Of a stretch of 64,000 nt of DNA, positions 24,575-33,002 are shown in pieces (the first letter of the stretch is position 1; every line of letters begins with the position of its first letter). A program made the translations under genes and the position numbers. This DNA is from Paractinoplanes lichenicola (GTDB lineage Bacteria > Actinomycetota > Actinomycetes > Mycobacteriales > Micromonosporaceae): assembly GCF_016785085.1 (NCBI RefSeq), contig NZ_JAENHO010000004.1:744001-808000 (forward strand), in the 5' to 3' direction. The notes beneath the pieces are model-generated. The model saw nothing but the letters and a program-made list of their open reading frames with translations, was not told the origin of the DNA and did not search any database.

Positions 24575-26602
24575 TCACAGCCCGGGCGGGCGCTCCCAGG
24601 GCTTGCCGTGCAGCGCGGCGTCCAGGAAGGCGAACACCGTCTGGAACCAGAGCTGCACGTTGCCCGGGCGGACGATCCCGTGCCCTTCGGTGGGGAAGAA
24701 CAGGAACTTGGCGTCCTTTCCCAGGCGGCGCAGGTCGTTCCAGAAGGTGATGGCGTCCGACAGCGGCACGAACCAGTCGCCGCCGCCGTGGGTGATCAGG
24801 ATCGGCACGTCGATGTCGGCCGCGTGCGGCCGGGCGTTCTCGGCCCGGTGCCGGGCGCCGGCGCCGGCCGGGGACCCGTATTCCCGCAGGTAGCGCCAGG
24901 CGACGTCGCTCGACCCGGCCACCTGGCGGATGTCCCAGATGCCGGCGTGACTGACCACGGCGCCGAACCGGCGGGTGCGGGTGGCGATCAGATTCGTCAG
25001 GTATCCGCCGAACGAGGGCCCCATCACCGCGGCGAGGGCGCCGTCCACGTCCGGCTCGGCCGCCGCCCGCTCGGTGAGCCGCAGAACGTCGTCGTAGGGC
25101 GCTCCGGACCAGTTGCCCCAGCCGCGGGCCACGAAGTCACGGCCGTACCCGGTGGACAGTGCCGGATCGGGTAGCAGTACCGCGTAGCCGCGTGCCGTGG
25201 CCAGCCACGGGTTCCAGCGCCACGACCAGGCGTTCCAGCTGAACAGCGGGCCGCCGTGGATCCAGACCAGCAGCGGGCTGTCCGCGGGGGTGTCCGGCAG
25301 GCACAGCCAGCCGCGGATCTCGGTGCCGTCGGCGGCCTCGGTACGCACGTCCAGCAGGCGGCCGGCCACCGGAAGCTCGGGAACCGGGGACCACAGGTCT
25401 TCGGGCCCGCCGCCGGTGGTGTCGGCCCGGATCGGTGCGGGTGGCGAGCAGACGTGGCTGCGCAGCGCGTAGACGTGGCCGCCGGCGACGTGCACGTCGC
25501 TGTGGTAACCGTCGCCGGTGAGCCGCCGCAGCCCGCCGGTCTCCGGATGCACCGCGAAAATCGGCCGATGACCGGTCCGGTCGGCCGTGAGGTACACCTG
25601 GTCGCCCTCCGGTGACCAGGTCACGGTCTCCGGCCAGAGTCCCGCGATGTCGATCGTTCTGCCGGACGAGCCGGCGTCCAGGTCGGCGACCCACAGGCCA
25701 CGATCGGGCGGCACATCCGGGGAGGCGATCAGGGTGGACCGGCACGCCAGGCGCCGGCCGTCCGCCGTCAGCGCCGGCTGGGACAGGTCGTGCCCGGGCG
25801 GTCCGGGGACCGGTTCCCAGGGGCCGTAGCCGTCGCCGGCTCGCCGGGTCACGAAAAGCCGGAACGTCGTCGCGGTGGCGGACTCGTCATCGATGGTCCC
25901 GGCCACCAACACCTGCCCGCCGTCGCTGACGGCGAATTCGCCGGTGAACACCCCGGCCGGCGCGGGCGGCAGCAGCACCGGCGGTTCGGCTGTCGTCTCC
26001 GGTTCCGGAACGGGACAGACCAGCAGGCGTACGGGCAGGCTGCCGCCGTCCGGGTCGTCGGGCCGGACCCGGGTGCCGTCGTACAGCACGGCGCTCTGAC
26101 CGAGCGCGCGGCGCGACAGCCGCAGCAACAGGTCTTCCTCGAGACTGTCGGCCTGCTGGTGCATGGGGGCCGCGTACAGCAGCGTGGTGCCGTCGGGGGA
26201 GCAGGCGTAGGAGCGGATGCCGCCGGGCGCCCAGGCGACCTCGGTGAGGGTGCCGGTTCGCGCGCTGCGCAGCCACAAGCTGGAACCGGTGTGGCCCGCA
26301 TCCCGGCTCGGGGATGTGGTGGGAACCCGCAGGCACAGGATGTCGCCGTCCGGCAGCAGGGCGGCCGACCTCGCCCGTAGCCGCGGCACCCGGGTCAGCG
26401 CGGCGCCGGGCGACCCGGTCCAGAACACCGGCTGCAGACTGGCCGAACTGGCGTGCCACTCCAGGGTCTCCAGCAGCATCGTGCCGGCGTCCGGCGTGAC
26501 GTGCAGCGCCTGGACGCGGTCCCAGCGGAAGAACGGGGCGAGCACACCGGCGTCCGCGATGTCGAACGTCGCGTTCGTGTTGGTGGTGTGCACATCAGCC
26601 AT
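24575..26602 (-). CDS. S9-family prolyl oligopeptidase-like serine peptidase
   Basis: 675 residues from the ATG at 26602. Residues ~1-420 form a beta-propeller (repeats such as WSPEGDQVYLTADRTGHRPI), followed by an alpha/beta hydrolase domain. The triad is S530 (MGPSFGGY), D609 (HGGGDWFVP) and H641 (TEGHGI), and the oxyanion strand is LLVWIHGGPLFS. No signal peptide, so it is cytosolic. S9 enzymes cut short peptides after Pro or other residues; the precursor here is short, acidic and has TPSPA, so it could be the leader/core peptidase, or a resistance peptidase for either cluster. That link is positional only. Confidence 0.8.
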   Translation of the reverse strand: MADVHTTNTNATFDIADAGVLAPFFRWDRVQALHVTPDAGTMLLETLEWHASSASLQPVFWTGSPGAALTRVPRLRARSAALLPDGDILCLRVPTTSPSRDAGHTGSSLWLRSARTGTLTEVAWAPGGIRSYACSPDGTTLLYAAPMHQQADSLEEDLLLRLSRRALGQSAVLYDGTRVRPDDPDGGSLPVRLLVCPVPEPETTAEPPVLLPPAPAGVFTGEFAVSDGGQVLVAGTIDDESATATTFRLFVTRRAGDGYGPWEPVPGPPGHDLSQPALTADGRRLACRSTLIASPDVPPDRGLWVADLDAGSSGRTIDIAGLWPETVTWSPEGDQVYLTADRTGHRPIFAVHPETGGLRRLTGDGYHSDVHVAGGHVYALRSHVCSPPAPIRADTTGGGPEDLWSPVPELPVAGRLLDVRTEAADGTEIRGWLCLPDTPADSPLLVWIHGGPLFSWNAWSWRWNPWLATARGYAVLLPDPALSTGYGRDFVARGWGNWSGAPYDDVLRLTERAAAEPDVDGALAAVMGPSFGGYLTNLIATRTRRFGAVVSHAGIWDIRQVAGSSDVAWRYLREYGSPAGAGARHRAENARPHAADIDVPILITHGGGDWFVPLSDAITFWNDLRRLGKDAKFLFFPTEGHGIVRPGNVQLWFQTVFAFLDAALHGKPWERPPGL

Positions 26603-26623
26603 CGGAGCACTTCCTCGGTTCGG

Positions 26624-26732
26624 CAGGGGTGACGACGCCGGCGGGGCGCGGGAGGGGTGACGACGCCGGTCCGGCGCGGCAGGGGCGACGACGCCGGCCC
26701 GGCGCGAAGCCGGGCCGGCGCGAAGCCGGGCC
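26624..26732. repeat. Tandem repeats: three 28-bp units then two 16-bp units
   Basis: Three copies start at 26624, 26652 and 26680, each with the core AGGGG(T/C)GACGACGCCGG, period exactly 28 bp. Two perfect 16-bp copies of GGCGCGAAGCCGGGCC follow (26701-26716, 26717-26732). They fill nearly the whole gap between the S9 peptidase and the ABC permease. Confidence 0.85.
26693..26719 (-). terminator. Hairpin downstream of the ABC permease
   Basis: GCCGGCCCGGC (26693-26703) pairs perfectly with GCCGGGCCGGC (26709-26719) around GCGAA. It lies 31 bases past the permease stop and before the peptidase start, so it can end or attenuate read-through into the peptidase. A second GCCGGGCCGGC nearby allows an alternative pairing. 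Confidence 0.65.
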
Positions 26733-26750
26733 GGCGGGGAACGTCGCGGC

Positions 26751-28433
26751 TCAGCCCGCGGCGAGGTCACGCCGCCGGAAACCGGTGACGGCCACGGCCG
26801 CCAGCACGGCCGAGACCGTGCCGAGGGCGATCAGGTGGACCGGGTCGAGGTCGGCCTTCGGATAGTCGCCCACCCACCAGAACGGCGAAAGGACCTTGAC
26901 CGCGGCCGGCAGGTGCAGCACCGTGCCGAAGAACCGCTCCACCACCACCAACGCGCACAAAACCCAGGCGAGGGGACTCAGCCGGGGAGCCCAGGCGTAG
27001 AGCGCGGTGGTGAAGGTGATCAGCACGGCGACGCCGAGGGCGAAAGCCCCGGCACTGGCCAGCAGGGTCGGCAGCGCGGTGTGGCCGCCGGAGAGCGACG
27101 ATCCCACCCAGAGCGGCAGAGCGCCACCGAGGAAGAGCAGCACGAGCGCGCCGATCCCGGCCACCGACAGGTGCGCGAGCAGCCAGGCGGTCCTCGACGT
27201 CGACCGGGACAGGCCGAGGCCGAGGCGGCCCTCGTCCTCCTCCGGCTTGATCCGCAGCACCGCCGCGGTGGTGAAGATCGCCACCGCGAGTGCGTTGTGC
27301 AGCATCATGATGGCCAGGAACGCGGCGATCGGGTCGTCGCCGAAGATCGTCGAGGTGAGCTCGTTCTGCGTGGCGATGTCCTGCAACGAGGCGCCGGAGT
27401 CGGTGCCGAGGAACAGCCCGGCCGGACCGAACATCGCCACGCACCCCACCAGCCACCACACCAGGGCGCTCCGCTGCTGCCGGAAGACCAGGGCGAACGG
27501 CGTGGCCAGCGACGGCGCGGCGGCGGCCGGTCCGATCCGCCCGCGCAGGAGGGCCCCGCCGAGGTCACGCCGGGTGGCCAGCACCGCGCCCACGGCCAGG
27601 GTGATCGCGATCGCCGCCAGGCTCAGGCCCAGCGGCCAGAGCCGCACTTCGGCGTACGGCCTGGTCTGCTGGGCCCAGGCGATCGGGGAGAGCCAGGACA
27701 GCCAGCTGCCGTGGACCTGCTGGATGTCGCCGATGCCGCGGATCAGGACCGCCCCGCCGAGGACGGCGAAGGCGAGACCGGAGGCCGCGCGGCTGTGCAC
27801 GGTCAGGTGGCCGGTCACCGTCGTGATGCCGGCGAGGACCAGCCCGGTCAGCATGACACCGGTCAGCAGAACGACCGTGTCGGTCGCGGCGAGCTTCCCG
27901 GAGCCGATCATCAGCAGGCTGCCGAACAGCACGAAGGCGGCATCGGCGATCACCACGACCAGGAACGCGGCCACGCTGCCCGCGTGGCGCCCGACGGGCA
28001 GGGCGCGGACCATTTCGAGACGCCCGCTCGACTCCTCGGCACGGGTGTTGCGCGCGATCAGCAAGATGTTCATCGTCGCCAGCAGCACCATCAGCCACAG
28101 CGACATCTCGTTGGCGAACATCCGGCCGACGGTGTAATCCTCGAGCCCGTAGCCGGGCCCGGCCAGCAGGGTGCCACCGGCGTTGCCGATCGAGGCGGCG
28201 CGGTTCTGCCGGTCGGCGGCGTTGGGATAGACAGCCCCGATCGCGACCACGTAGTAGCCGCAGAACAGTGCCAGGGAACCCGTCCAGGCGATCAGCCGGA
28301 CCCGGTTGCGCCGCAGCATGAAGCGCAGCAGATACCCGGTGCCGGCCAGTGCGGCGGTTCCGGCCGGTTTCGCGGTGGGGATGGTGCGGCCGGCCGGGAC
28401 CGGCCGGGTGGCGTTCAGGGTCGGCGCGCTCAT
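26751..28433 (-). CDS. ABC-2 type exporter permease, two-lobe form
   Basis: 560 residues with about twelve membrane segments arranged as two similar halves, as in the exporters that pair one large permease with one ATPase. The segment TRAEESSGRLEMVRALPVGR in the first half and its counterpart KPEEDEGRLGLGLSRS in the second are the coupling loops typical of this group. Such systems expel antibiotics or peptides. The start overlaps the stop of the ATPase gene (ATGA), so they form one transporter. Confidence 0.8.
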   Translation of the reverse strand: MSAPTLNATRPVPAGRTIPTAKPAGTAALAGTGYLLRFMLRRNRVRLIAWTGSLALFCGYYVVAIGAVYPNAADRQNRAASIGNAGGTLLAGPGYGLEDYTVGRMFANEMSLWLMVLLATMNILLIARNTRAEESSGRLEMVRALPVGRHAGSVAAFLVVVIADAAFVLFGSLLMIGSGKLAATDTVVLLTGVMLTGLVLAGITTVTGHLTVHSRAASGLAFAVLGGAVLIRGIGDIQQVHGSWLSWLSPIAWAQQTRPYAEVRLWPLGLSLAAIAITLAVGAVLATRRDLGGALLRGRIGPAAAAPSLATPFALVFRQQRSALVWWLVGCVAMFGPAGLFLGTDSGASLQDIATQNELTSTIFGDDPIAAFLAIMMLHNALAVAIFTTAAVLRIKPEEDEGRLGLGLSRSTSRTAWLLAHLSVAGIGALVLLFLGGALPLWVGSSLSGGHTALPTLLASAGAFALGVAVLITFTTALYAWAPRLSPLAWVLCALVVVERFFGTVLHLPAAVKVLSPFWWVGDYPKADLDPVHLIALGTVSAVLAAVAVTGFRRRDLAAG

Positions 28434-29386
28434 CAGGACACCACCTCGAGGCGACGGGACTCGTCGGCGGCCGCGTTGCCGCCGTAGTGACGCCTGAACA
28501 GCTCCTCCAGCGACGGCGGCGTCGCGGTGAGCCCGCGTACGTCCAGGTCAGCCAGCGCGGTCAGGACGGAGCCCATCCGGGCGTTGTCGACGGACAGGTC
28601 GACTGTGGACACACCCTCGCCTTCGGAGACGGTGACGTCGTGGACCCCGGGGAGCCCGGCGATCGCCGCGGGGTTCCGGGTGACCACGACACTGACCGCG
28701 GTGCGGGTCAGGTGCCGCAGTTCGGCCAGCGTGCCGGACTCGACCGTACGTCCCCCGCGGATGATGGTGACCGTGTCGCAGAGCTTCTCCACCTCGCTGA
28801 GGATGTGCGAGGAGAGCAGCACCGCCTTGCCGGCGTTCTTGACCTGCTGGACCTGCTCGGTGAAGACCGCCTCCATCAGCGGGTCCAGCCCCGAGGTGGG
28901 CTCGTCGAAGATGTACAGCTCGGGGTCGATCAGGAAGGCGGCAACGAGCGCCACCTTCTGCCGGTTGCCTTTGGAGTACGTCCGCGCCTTCTTGGTCGGG
29001 TCGAGCTCGAAGCGCTCGAGCAGTTCGGCCTTGCGCCTGCTGCGCTCCGACCGGCCGTCCGCGGAGTCGTGCAGCCTGGTCAGGTAGTCGATCGTCTCGC
29101 CGCCGGTCAGATTCGGCCACAGGCTCACGTCACCGGGTACGTAGGCGAGCCGGCGGTGCAGCGATACGGCGTCGCGCCAGGCGTCGCCACCGAAGAGCCG
29201 GGCGGTGCCGGAGTCGGCGCGCTGCAGCCCGAGCAGCACCCGGATCGTGGTCGACTTCCCGGCGCCGTTGGGGCCGAGGAACCCGGCGACCTCTCCGGGA
29301 CGGACGGTCAGCCGGAGGCCGTCGAGCGCCTTGACGGAACCGAATGATTTGTGGAGGTCGACGACCTCTACGGGGTTCTCGCTCAT
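28433..29386 (-). CDS. ABC transporter ATP-binding protein
   Basis: 317 residues. Walker A is GPNGAGKST, the signature is YSKGNRQKVAL, Walker B with D-loop is LYIFDEPTSGLDP, and the switch His is in SSHILSE. The C-terminal ~90 residues form the extra domain of the CcmA/DrrA-like drug-export group. GGAAGGTG precedes the ATG. The gene starts 114 bp after the thioesterase stop, so it could have its own promoter or be part of a long minus-strand transcript from 32855. Confidence 0.85.
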   Translation of the reverse strand: MSENPVEVVDLHKSFGSVKALDGLRLTVRPGEVAGFLGPNGAGKSTTIRVLLGLQRADSGTARLFGGDAWRDAVSLHRRLAYVPGDVSLWPNLTGGETIDYLTRLHDSADGRSERSRRKAELLERFELDPTKKARTYSKGNRQKVALVAAFLIDPELYIFDEPTSGLDPLMEAVFTEQVQQVKNAGKAVLLSSHILSEVEKLCDTVTIIRGGRTVESGTLAELRHLTRTAVSVVVTRNPAAIAGLPGVHDVTVSEGEGVSTVDLSVDNARMGSVLTALADLDVRGLTATPPSLEELFRRHYGGNAAADESRRLEVVS

Positions 29387-29500
29387 GGGTCACCTTCCGG
29401 TGCGAGGGGGGTGGGGGGCCGTGCTGGTCTCATATCAGCGTATTCATCCCCGATGCGGCGGGAAGGCCGCAACGCCCGATTCTGGGGTCGGCCGAGAGAG

Positions 29501-30280
29501 TTACGGGGCCCCGGCCGATCCGGTCGGTACCAGGCACAGGCGGTCTTCGATCGCGGACAGGATCGCGTCGCGGTAGGTGGCCACGAAGAAGTGCCGGCCC
29601 GGGAACGTCAGGCACTCGAAGGTGCCGACCGTGTGCATCCGCCACGCGTCCGCCTCGGCGGCACTGACCACCGGGTCGTCCCGGCCGGTAAGCACCGTGA
29701 TCGGGCAGAACAGCGGCCGGCCCGCGGTGGCCGAGTAGGTCTCCACGGCCCGGTAGTCGGCGCGCAGCGCGGGCAACGCCATGGCGCGTACGTCGGGATC
29801 CTCCAGCGCGGCGGTCACGCCGGCGTCACCGTCGAGTCGCTGGACGTGCGCGACGAGCCCGTCGTCGTCGAGCCGGTGGATCATCGGCGCCGCCGGCCGG
29901 CTCGTGGACGGAGCCCGGCGGCCGGAGGCGAACAGATGGACGGGCGGGTTGACGGTGCGCTCGAGCAGGCGTGCGACTTCGTAGCCGACGAGCGCGCCCA
30001 TGCTGTGCCCGAACAGCGCGATCGGTCGCGGGCCGAGCGCGGTCACCTGTTCGGCCACCGCCGAGGCGAGTTCGGCGATGCTGCCGACCTGTGGCTCGTC
30101 GTGGCGGTCCTGACGCCCGGGGTACTGCACGGCGACGACGTCGACGGAGCCGGCGAGCGCCGCCGAGACCGGATAGAAGAAGCTGGCCGAGCCACCGGCG
30201 TGCGGCAGGCACACCAGGGTGACGTCGTTCGCCGAATCGGGGTGGTAGCGGCGCAACCAGCGCTTGTCGGGCCCGTTCAC
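29501..30280 (-). CDS. Type II thioesterase
   Basis: 259 residues from a GTG at 30280 that overlaps the previous stop. It is an alpha/beta hydrolase with the oxyanion motif LVCLPHAGGSASFF, nucleophile Ser in FGHSMGALVG, Asp in LTGRDDPVV and His in FPGRHFF. Type II TEs strip wrong or stalled acyl groups from carrier domains. It is coupled to a crotonyl-CoA reductase-like gene, so it may edit carrier proteins loaded with the acyl unit made there. It is one of three free-standing TEs in the window. Confidence 0.85.
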   Translation of the reverse strand: MNGPDKRWLRRYHPDSANDVTLVCLPHAGGSASFFYPVSAALAGSVDVVAVQYPGRQDRHDEPQVGSIAELASAVAEQVTALGPRPIALFGHSMGALVGYEVARLLERTVNPPVHLFASGRRAPSTSRPAAPMIHRLDDDGLVAHVQRLDGDAGVTAALEDPDVRAMALPALRADYRAVETYSATAGRPLFCPITVLTGRDDPVVSAAEADAWRMHTVGTFECLTFPGRHFFVATYRDAILSAIEDRLCLVPTGSAGAP

Positions 30281-31629
30281 GCCGACCTCCCCGCCTGCGG
30301 CCGGAACCGGTTGATCGCGTCCAGGTGCTGCTCCCGCAGCTGCGGGTTCTCGACGCCGCCGCCCTCGCCCGGCGCCAGGCAGAGCACGCCCACCTTGCCC
30401 TGGTGCCGGTTGTGGTGCAGGTCGTCGACGGCGCGGCCGACATCGTCGAGGGGATAGGTGACCGACAGTGTCGGATGGATGCGGCCGCGGACGATGAGCC
30501 GGTTGGCCTGCCAGGCCTCGCGATAGTTGGCGAAGTGCGTGCCGACGATGCGCTTGAGGTTCATCCACAGGTGACGGTTGTCGTACTGGTGCTCGAAGCC
30601 GCTGGTGGAGGCGCAGGTGATGATCGTGCCGCCGCGACGGGCCACGTATACGGACGCGCCGAACGTCTCGCGGCCGGGGTGCTCGAAGACGATGTCCGGG
30701 TCCTCGCCGCCGGTGAGTTCCCGGATGCGCTGGCCGAACCGGCGCCACTCGGCCGGGTTCTGGGTGGTGTCGTCGCTCCAGAACCGGTAGTCCTCGGCGC
30801 CACGGTCGATGACCGCCTCGGCGCCCATCCGCCGGCACACCTCGGCCTTCTCGGCGCTGGAGACCACGCAGATCGGGTTCGCGCCGCTGGCCAGCGCGTA
30901 CTGGACCGCGAACGAGCCGAGCCCGCCGGCGGCGCCCCAGATGAGCACGTTGTCGCCGAGGCGCATGCTCGCGCCGTGATGCGACACCAGCTGCCGGTAG
31001 ACGGTCGAGTTGACCAGGCCGGGGGAGGCGGCCTCCTCCCACGTCAGGTGACCGGCCTTCGGCATCAGCTGGTTCGCCTTCACCAGCGCCAGGTCCGCGA
31101 GGCCGCCGAAGTTCGTCTCGAAGCCCCAGATGCGCTGCTCCGGGTCGAGCATGCTGTCATCGTGGCCTTCGGGGTGCTGCAGCTCCACCGAGAGGCAGTG
31201 GGCGACCACGCGGTCGCCCGCCTTCCAGCGCTGCACACCCGGCCCGGTGCGCAGCACGATGCCGGCCAGGTCCGAGCCGATGACGTGGTAGGGCTGCGCG
31301 TGCCGGGCGGCGAGCCCGCCGGTGCGGGCGTACCGGCGCAGGAAGGCGAACGTGGGCACCGGCGAGAACAGCGCACTCCACACCGTGTTGTAGTTGACGG
31401 CGCTGGCCATCACGGCGATGAGCGCCTCACCCGGCCCCGGTTCCGGCGTCGGCACGTCCTGCAGGTGCAGAGCCTTGGCCGGTTCCCGGTCGGCGATCGG
31501 GATGTCGTCGAACATGTGCTGATCGTCTTCGAGGAGCACGGCTGCCCGGTAGTACTCCGGGACCGGTAGCGCGGCGACGGCCGCCGTGTCAGGCGCAGCG
31601 ACCACCGCCTCGGCGAAATCTGCGTTCAC
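30277..31629 (-). CDS. Crotonyl-CoA carboxylase/reductase (CCR) family protein
   Basis: 450 residues, normal CCR length; GGAGGT precedes the GTG at 31629. The N-terminal marker ALHLQDVPTPEPGPGEALIA, VMASAVNYNTVWSALFSP, the NADPH site WGAAGGLGSFAVQ and EHPGRETFGASVYVARRGG are characteristic of CCRs, which reduce and carboxylate crotonyl-CoA (or longer enoyl-CoA) to ethylmalonyl-CoA-type extender units. No PKS is in the window. The nearby NRPS cluster may have a PKS part further right, or the enzyme may make a branched acyl cap. Confidence 0.85.
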   Translation of the reverse strand: MNADFAEAVVAAPDTAAVAALPVPEYYRAAVLLEDDQHMFDDIPIADREPAKALHLQDVPTPEPGPGEALIAVMASAVNYNTVWSALFSPVPTFAFLRRYARTGGLAARHAQPYHVIGSDLAGIVLRTGPGVQRWKAGDRVVAHCLSVELQHPEGHDDSMLDPEQRIWGFETNFGGLADLALVKANQLMPKAGHLTWEEAASPGLVNSTVYRQLVSHHGASMRLGDNVLIWGAAGGLGSFAVQYALASGANPICVVSSAEKAEVCRRMGAEAVIDRGAEDYRFWSDDTTQNPAEWRRFGQRIRELTGGEDPDIVFEHPGRETFGASVYVARRGGTIITCASTSGFEHQYDNRHLWMNLKRIVGTHFANYREAWQANRLIVRGRIHPTLSVTYPLDDVGRAVDDLHHNRHQGKVGVLCLAPGEGGGVENPQLREQHLDAINRFRPQAGRSA

Positions 31630-32855
31630 GAGGTACCTCCTGGGACGGCGGCCAGCAGCTGCTGCTCTGGACGGAACTGGGGAGCCAAGGTGAGGAAGCC
31701 GCTACCGGTCTTGCGACCCAGTTGCCCCGCGGCAACCAGCTCGGCCAGGATCGGTGCGGGGGCGAAGCACGACTCGCCGAACTCGGCGTGCAACCGGCGC
31801 AGGATGGCCAGCGACACATCCAGCCCGATCGTGTCGAGCAGGGCGAACGGGCCCATCGGGTAACCGAACGTGGTGCGGATGGCGGTGTCCAGCTCCTCGG
31901 CCACGACCTCGCCCCGCTCGAGCGCGGCGACCGCGTCGTTGAGGTAGCTGAAGAGCAGATAATTGACGATGAACCCACACCGGTCGGCGCTGCGCACCGA
32001 AACCTTGCCCAGCCGCCGGACCAGCGCCTGCGCGGTTATCACCGCGCCCGCCCCGGTGGTCGCGGTGGCGGCGATCTCGACCAGCCGCATCGCCGGCGCC
32101 GGGTTGAAGAAGTGCAGTCCGAGCACGTCGGCGGGCCGGCCGGCCGGGGCCGCGCAGGCGGCCACGGACAGGCTCGAGGTGGTGGTGGCGAGGACCGCGC
32201 CGGGCCGGCAGACCGCGCCCAGCGCGGCGAAGACCTGGCGTTTGAGGTCCGTGTCCTCCGCGACGGCCTCGACCACGACATCGCAATCGGCCAGGGCGGC
32301 GTAGCCGGCCGAAGCGGTCAGCCGCTGCTCGGCCGCCGCCCGTTCCGGCTCGCCGAGGCGGCCGCGCGTGACCGCGGAGCGGAGCGAGCGGCCGATCTGC
32401 TCGCGGGCCAGCGCGGCCCGCTCGCCGGTCCGGGCCACCATTGTGGTCTGCAGTCCGGCCACGGCACCGACCTGGGCGATCCCGCGGGCCATCGTGCCCG
32501 ACCCGACGACGCCGAGGCGGCGTAGCGGGCGCGATTCTTGGAGCTTGCCGGAGTTCGGCCGGGCGCCCTGCGGGGAGTTGTAGTCATAGAAGCCGTGACC
32601 CACGTGACGGCCGAGCCGGCCGTCACGGGCCATCCGGGTGAGGATCGATGCGGGACGGACGCCGGCGTCGTCGAGGATCGCGAGTGCGACGTCGATGCCG
32701 AGCTCGTCGAGGTGGGCGAGGGGACCGTACGGAAGACCGCAGCCGAGCCGCATCGCGGTGTCGACGTCGTCGCGTGTCACGTGGCCGTCATCGTGGTGGG
32801 CGGCCGCGCGGTTCAGGTGTTCCACCACGAGAATCGTCGCCGTTTGATGGTGCAT
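31626..32855 (-). CDS. 3-hydroxybutyryl-CoA dehydrogenase-like protein with C-N-C domain order
   Basis: 409 residues. Residues ~1-95 are a 3HCDH C-terminal domain (HVTRDDVDTAMRLGCGLPYG, LGRHVGHGFYDY). Then comes the NAD-binding domain (~110-290; GVVGSGTMARGIAQ, catalytic His in LGLHFFNPAPAMRL), then a second C-terminal domain (GFIVNYLLFSYLNDAVAALE, LGRKTGSGF). The extra domain in front is unusual; long relatives as I know them carry it at the end. It makes or uses (S)-3-hydroxybutyryl-CoA, feeding crotonyl-CoA to the CCR encoded next with a 4-base overlap. A TAG just upstream of the ATG excludes an earlier start. Confidence 0.8.
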   Translation of the reverse strand: MHHQTATILVVEHLNRAAAHHDDGHVTRDDVDTAMRLGCGLPYGPLAHLDELGIDVALAILDDAGVRPASILTRMARDGRLGRHVGHGFYDYNSPQGARPNSGKLQESRPLRRLGVVGSGTMARGIAQVGAVAGLQTTMVARTGERAALAREQIGRSLRSAVTRGRLGEPERAAAEQRLTASAGYAALADCDVVVEAVAEDTDLKRQVFAALGAVCRPGAVLATTTSSLSVAACAAPAGRPADVLGLHFFNPAPAMRLVEIAATATTGAGAVITAQALVRRLGKVSVRSADRCGFIVNYLLFSYLNDAVAALERGEVVAEELDTAIRTTFGYPMGPFALLDTIGLDVSLAILRRLHAEFGESCFAPAPILAELVAAGQLGRKTGSGFLTLAPQFRPEQQLLAAVPGGTS

Positions 32856-32888
32856 GAAACCACGCTAGGTGCGGTCGGTGCGCACCCG

Positions 32889-32921
32889 GAACCCCTCTTT
32901 TCCCTGCTCAGCTAGGGGTTC
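32889..32921. promoter_or_regulatory. Candidate operator: inverted repeat GAACCCCT-N17-AGGGGTTC
   Basis: GAACCCCT (32889-32896) and AGGGGTTC (32914-32921) form a perfect 8-bp inverted repeat 34 bp upstream of the 3-hydroxybutyryl-CoA dehydrogenase start. The half-site TAGGGGT recurs as direct repeats before the MbtH operon (34888, 34908) and before the RiPP precursor (16374). It may bind a cluster regulator. It could also be a chance pattern. Confidence 0.4.
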
Positions 32922-32944
32922 AGAGGAGAGCGGGGCACAAGAGT

Positions 32945-32983
32945 CCGCCGCCTCGGCTGCGGGGGAAGCAGCCGAGGCGGCGG
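32945..32983 (-). terminator. Hairpin terminator after the DrrAB-type exporter
   Basis: Perfect 16-bp stem: CCGCCGCCTCGGCTGC (32945-32960) and GCAGCCGAGGCGGCGG (32968-32983), 7-base loop, 20 bases past the permease stop on the minus strand. It separates the exporter transcript from the HBD/CCR/TE operon. Confidence 0.8.
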
Positions 32984-33002
32984 GGGATTGTGGACCTGAA
33001 GG

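Noticed and set aside
26624..26732. CRISPR array
   Set aside because: Units are contiguous 28-bp and 16-bp repeats without spacers, and no cas genes are near.
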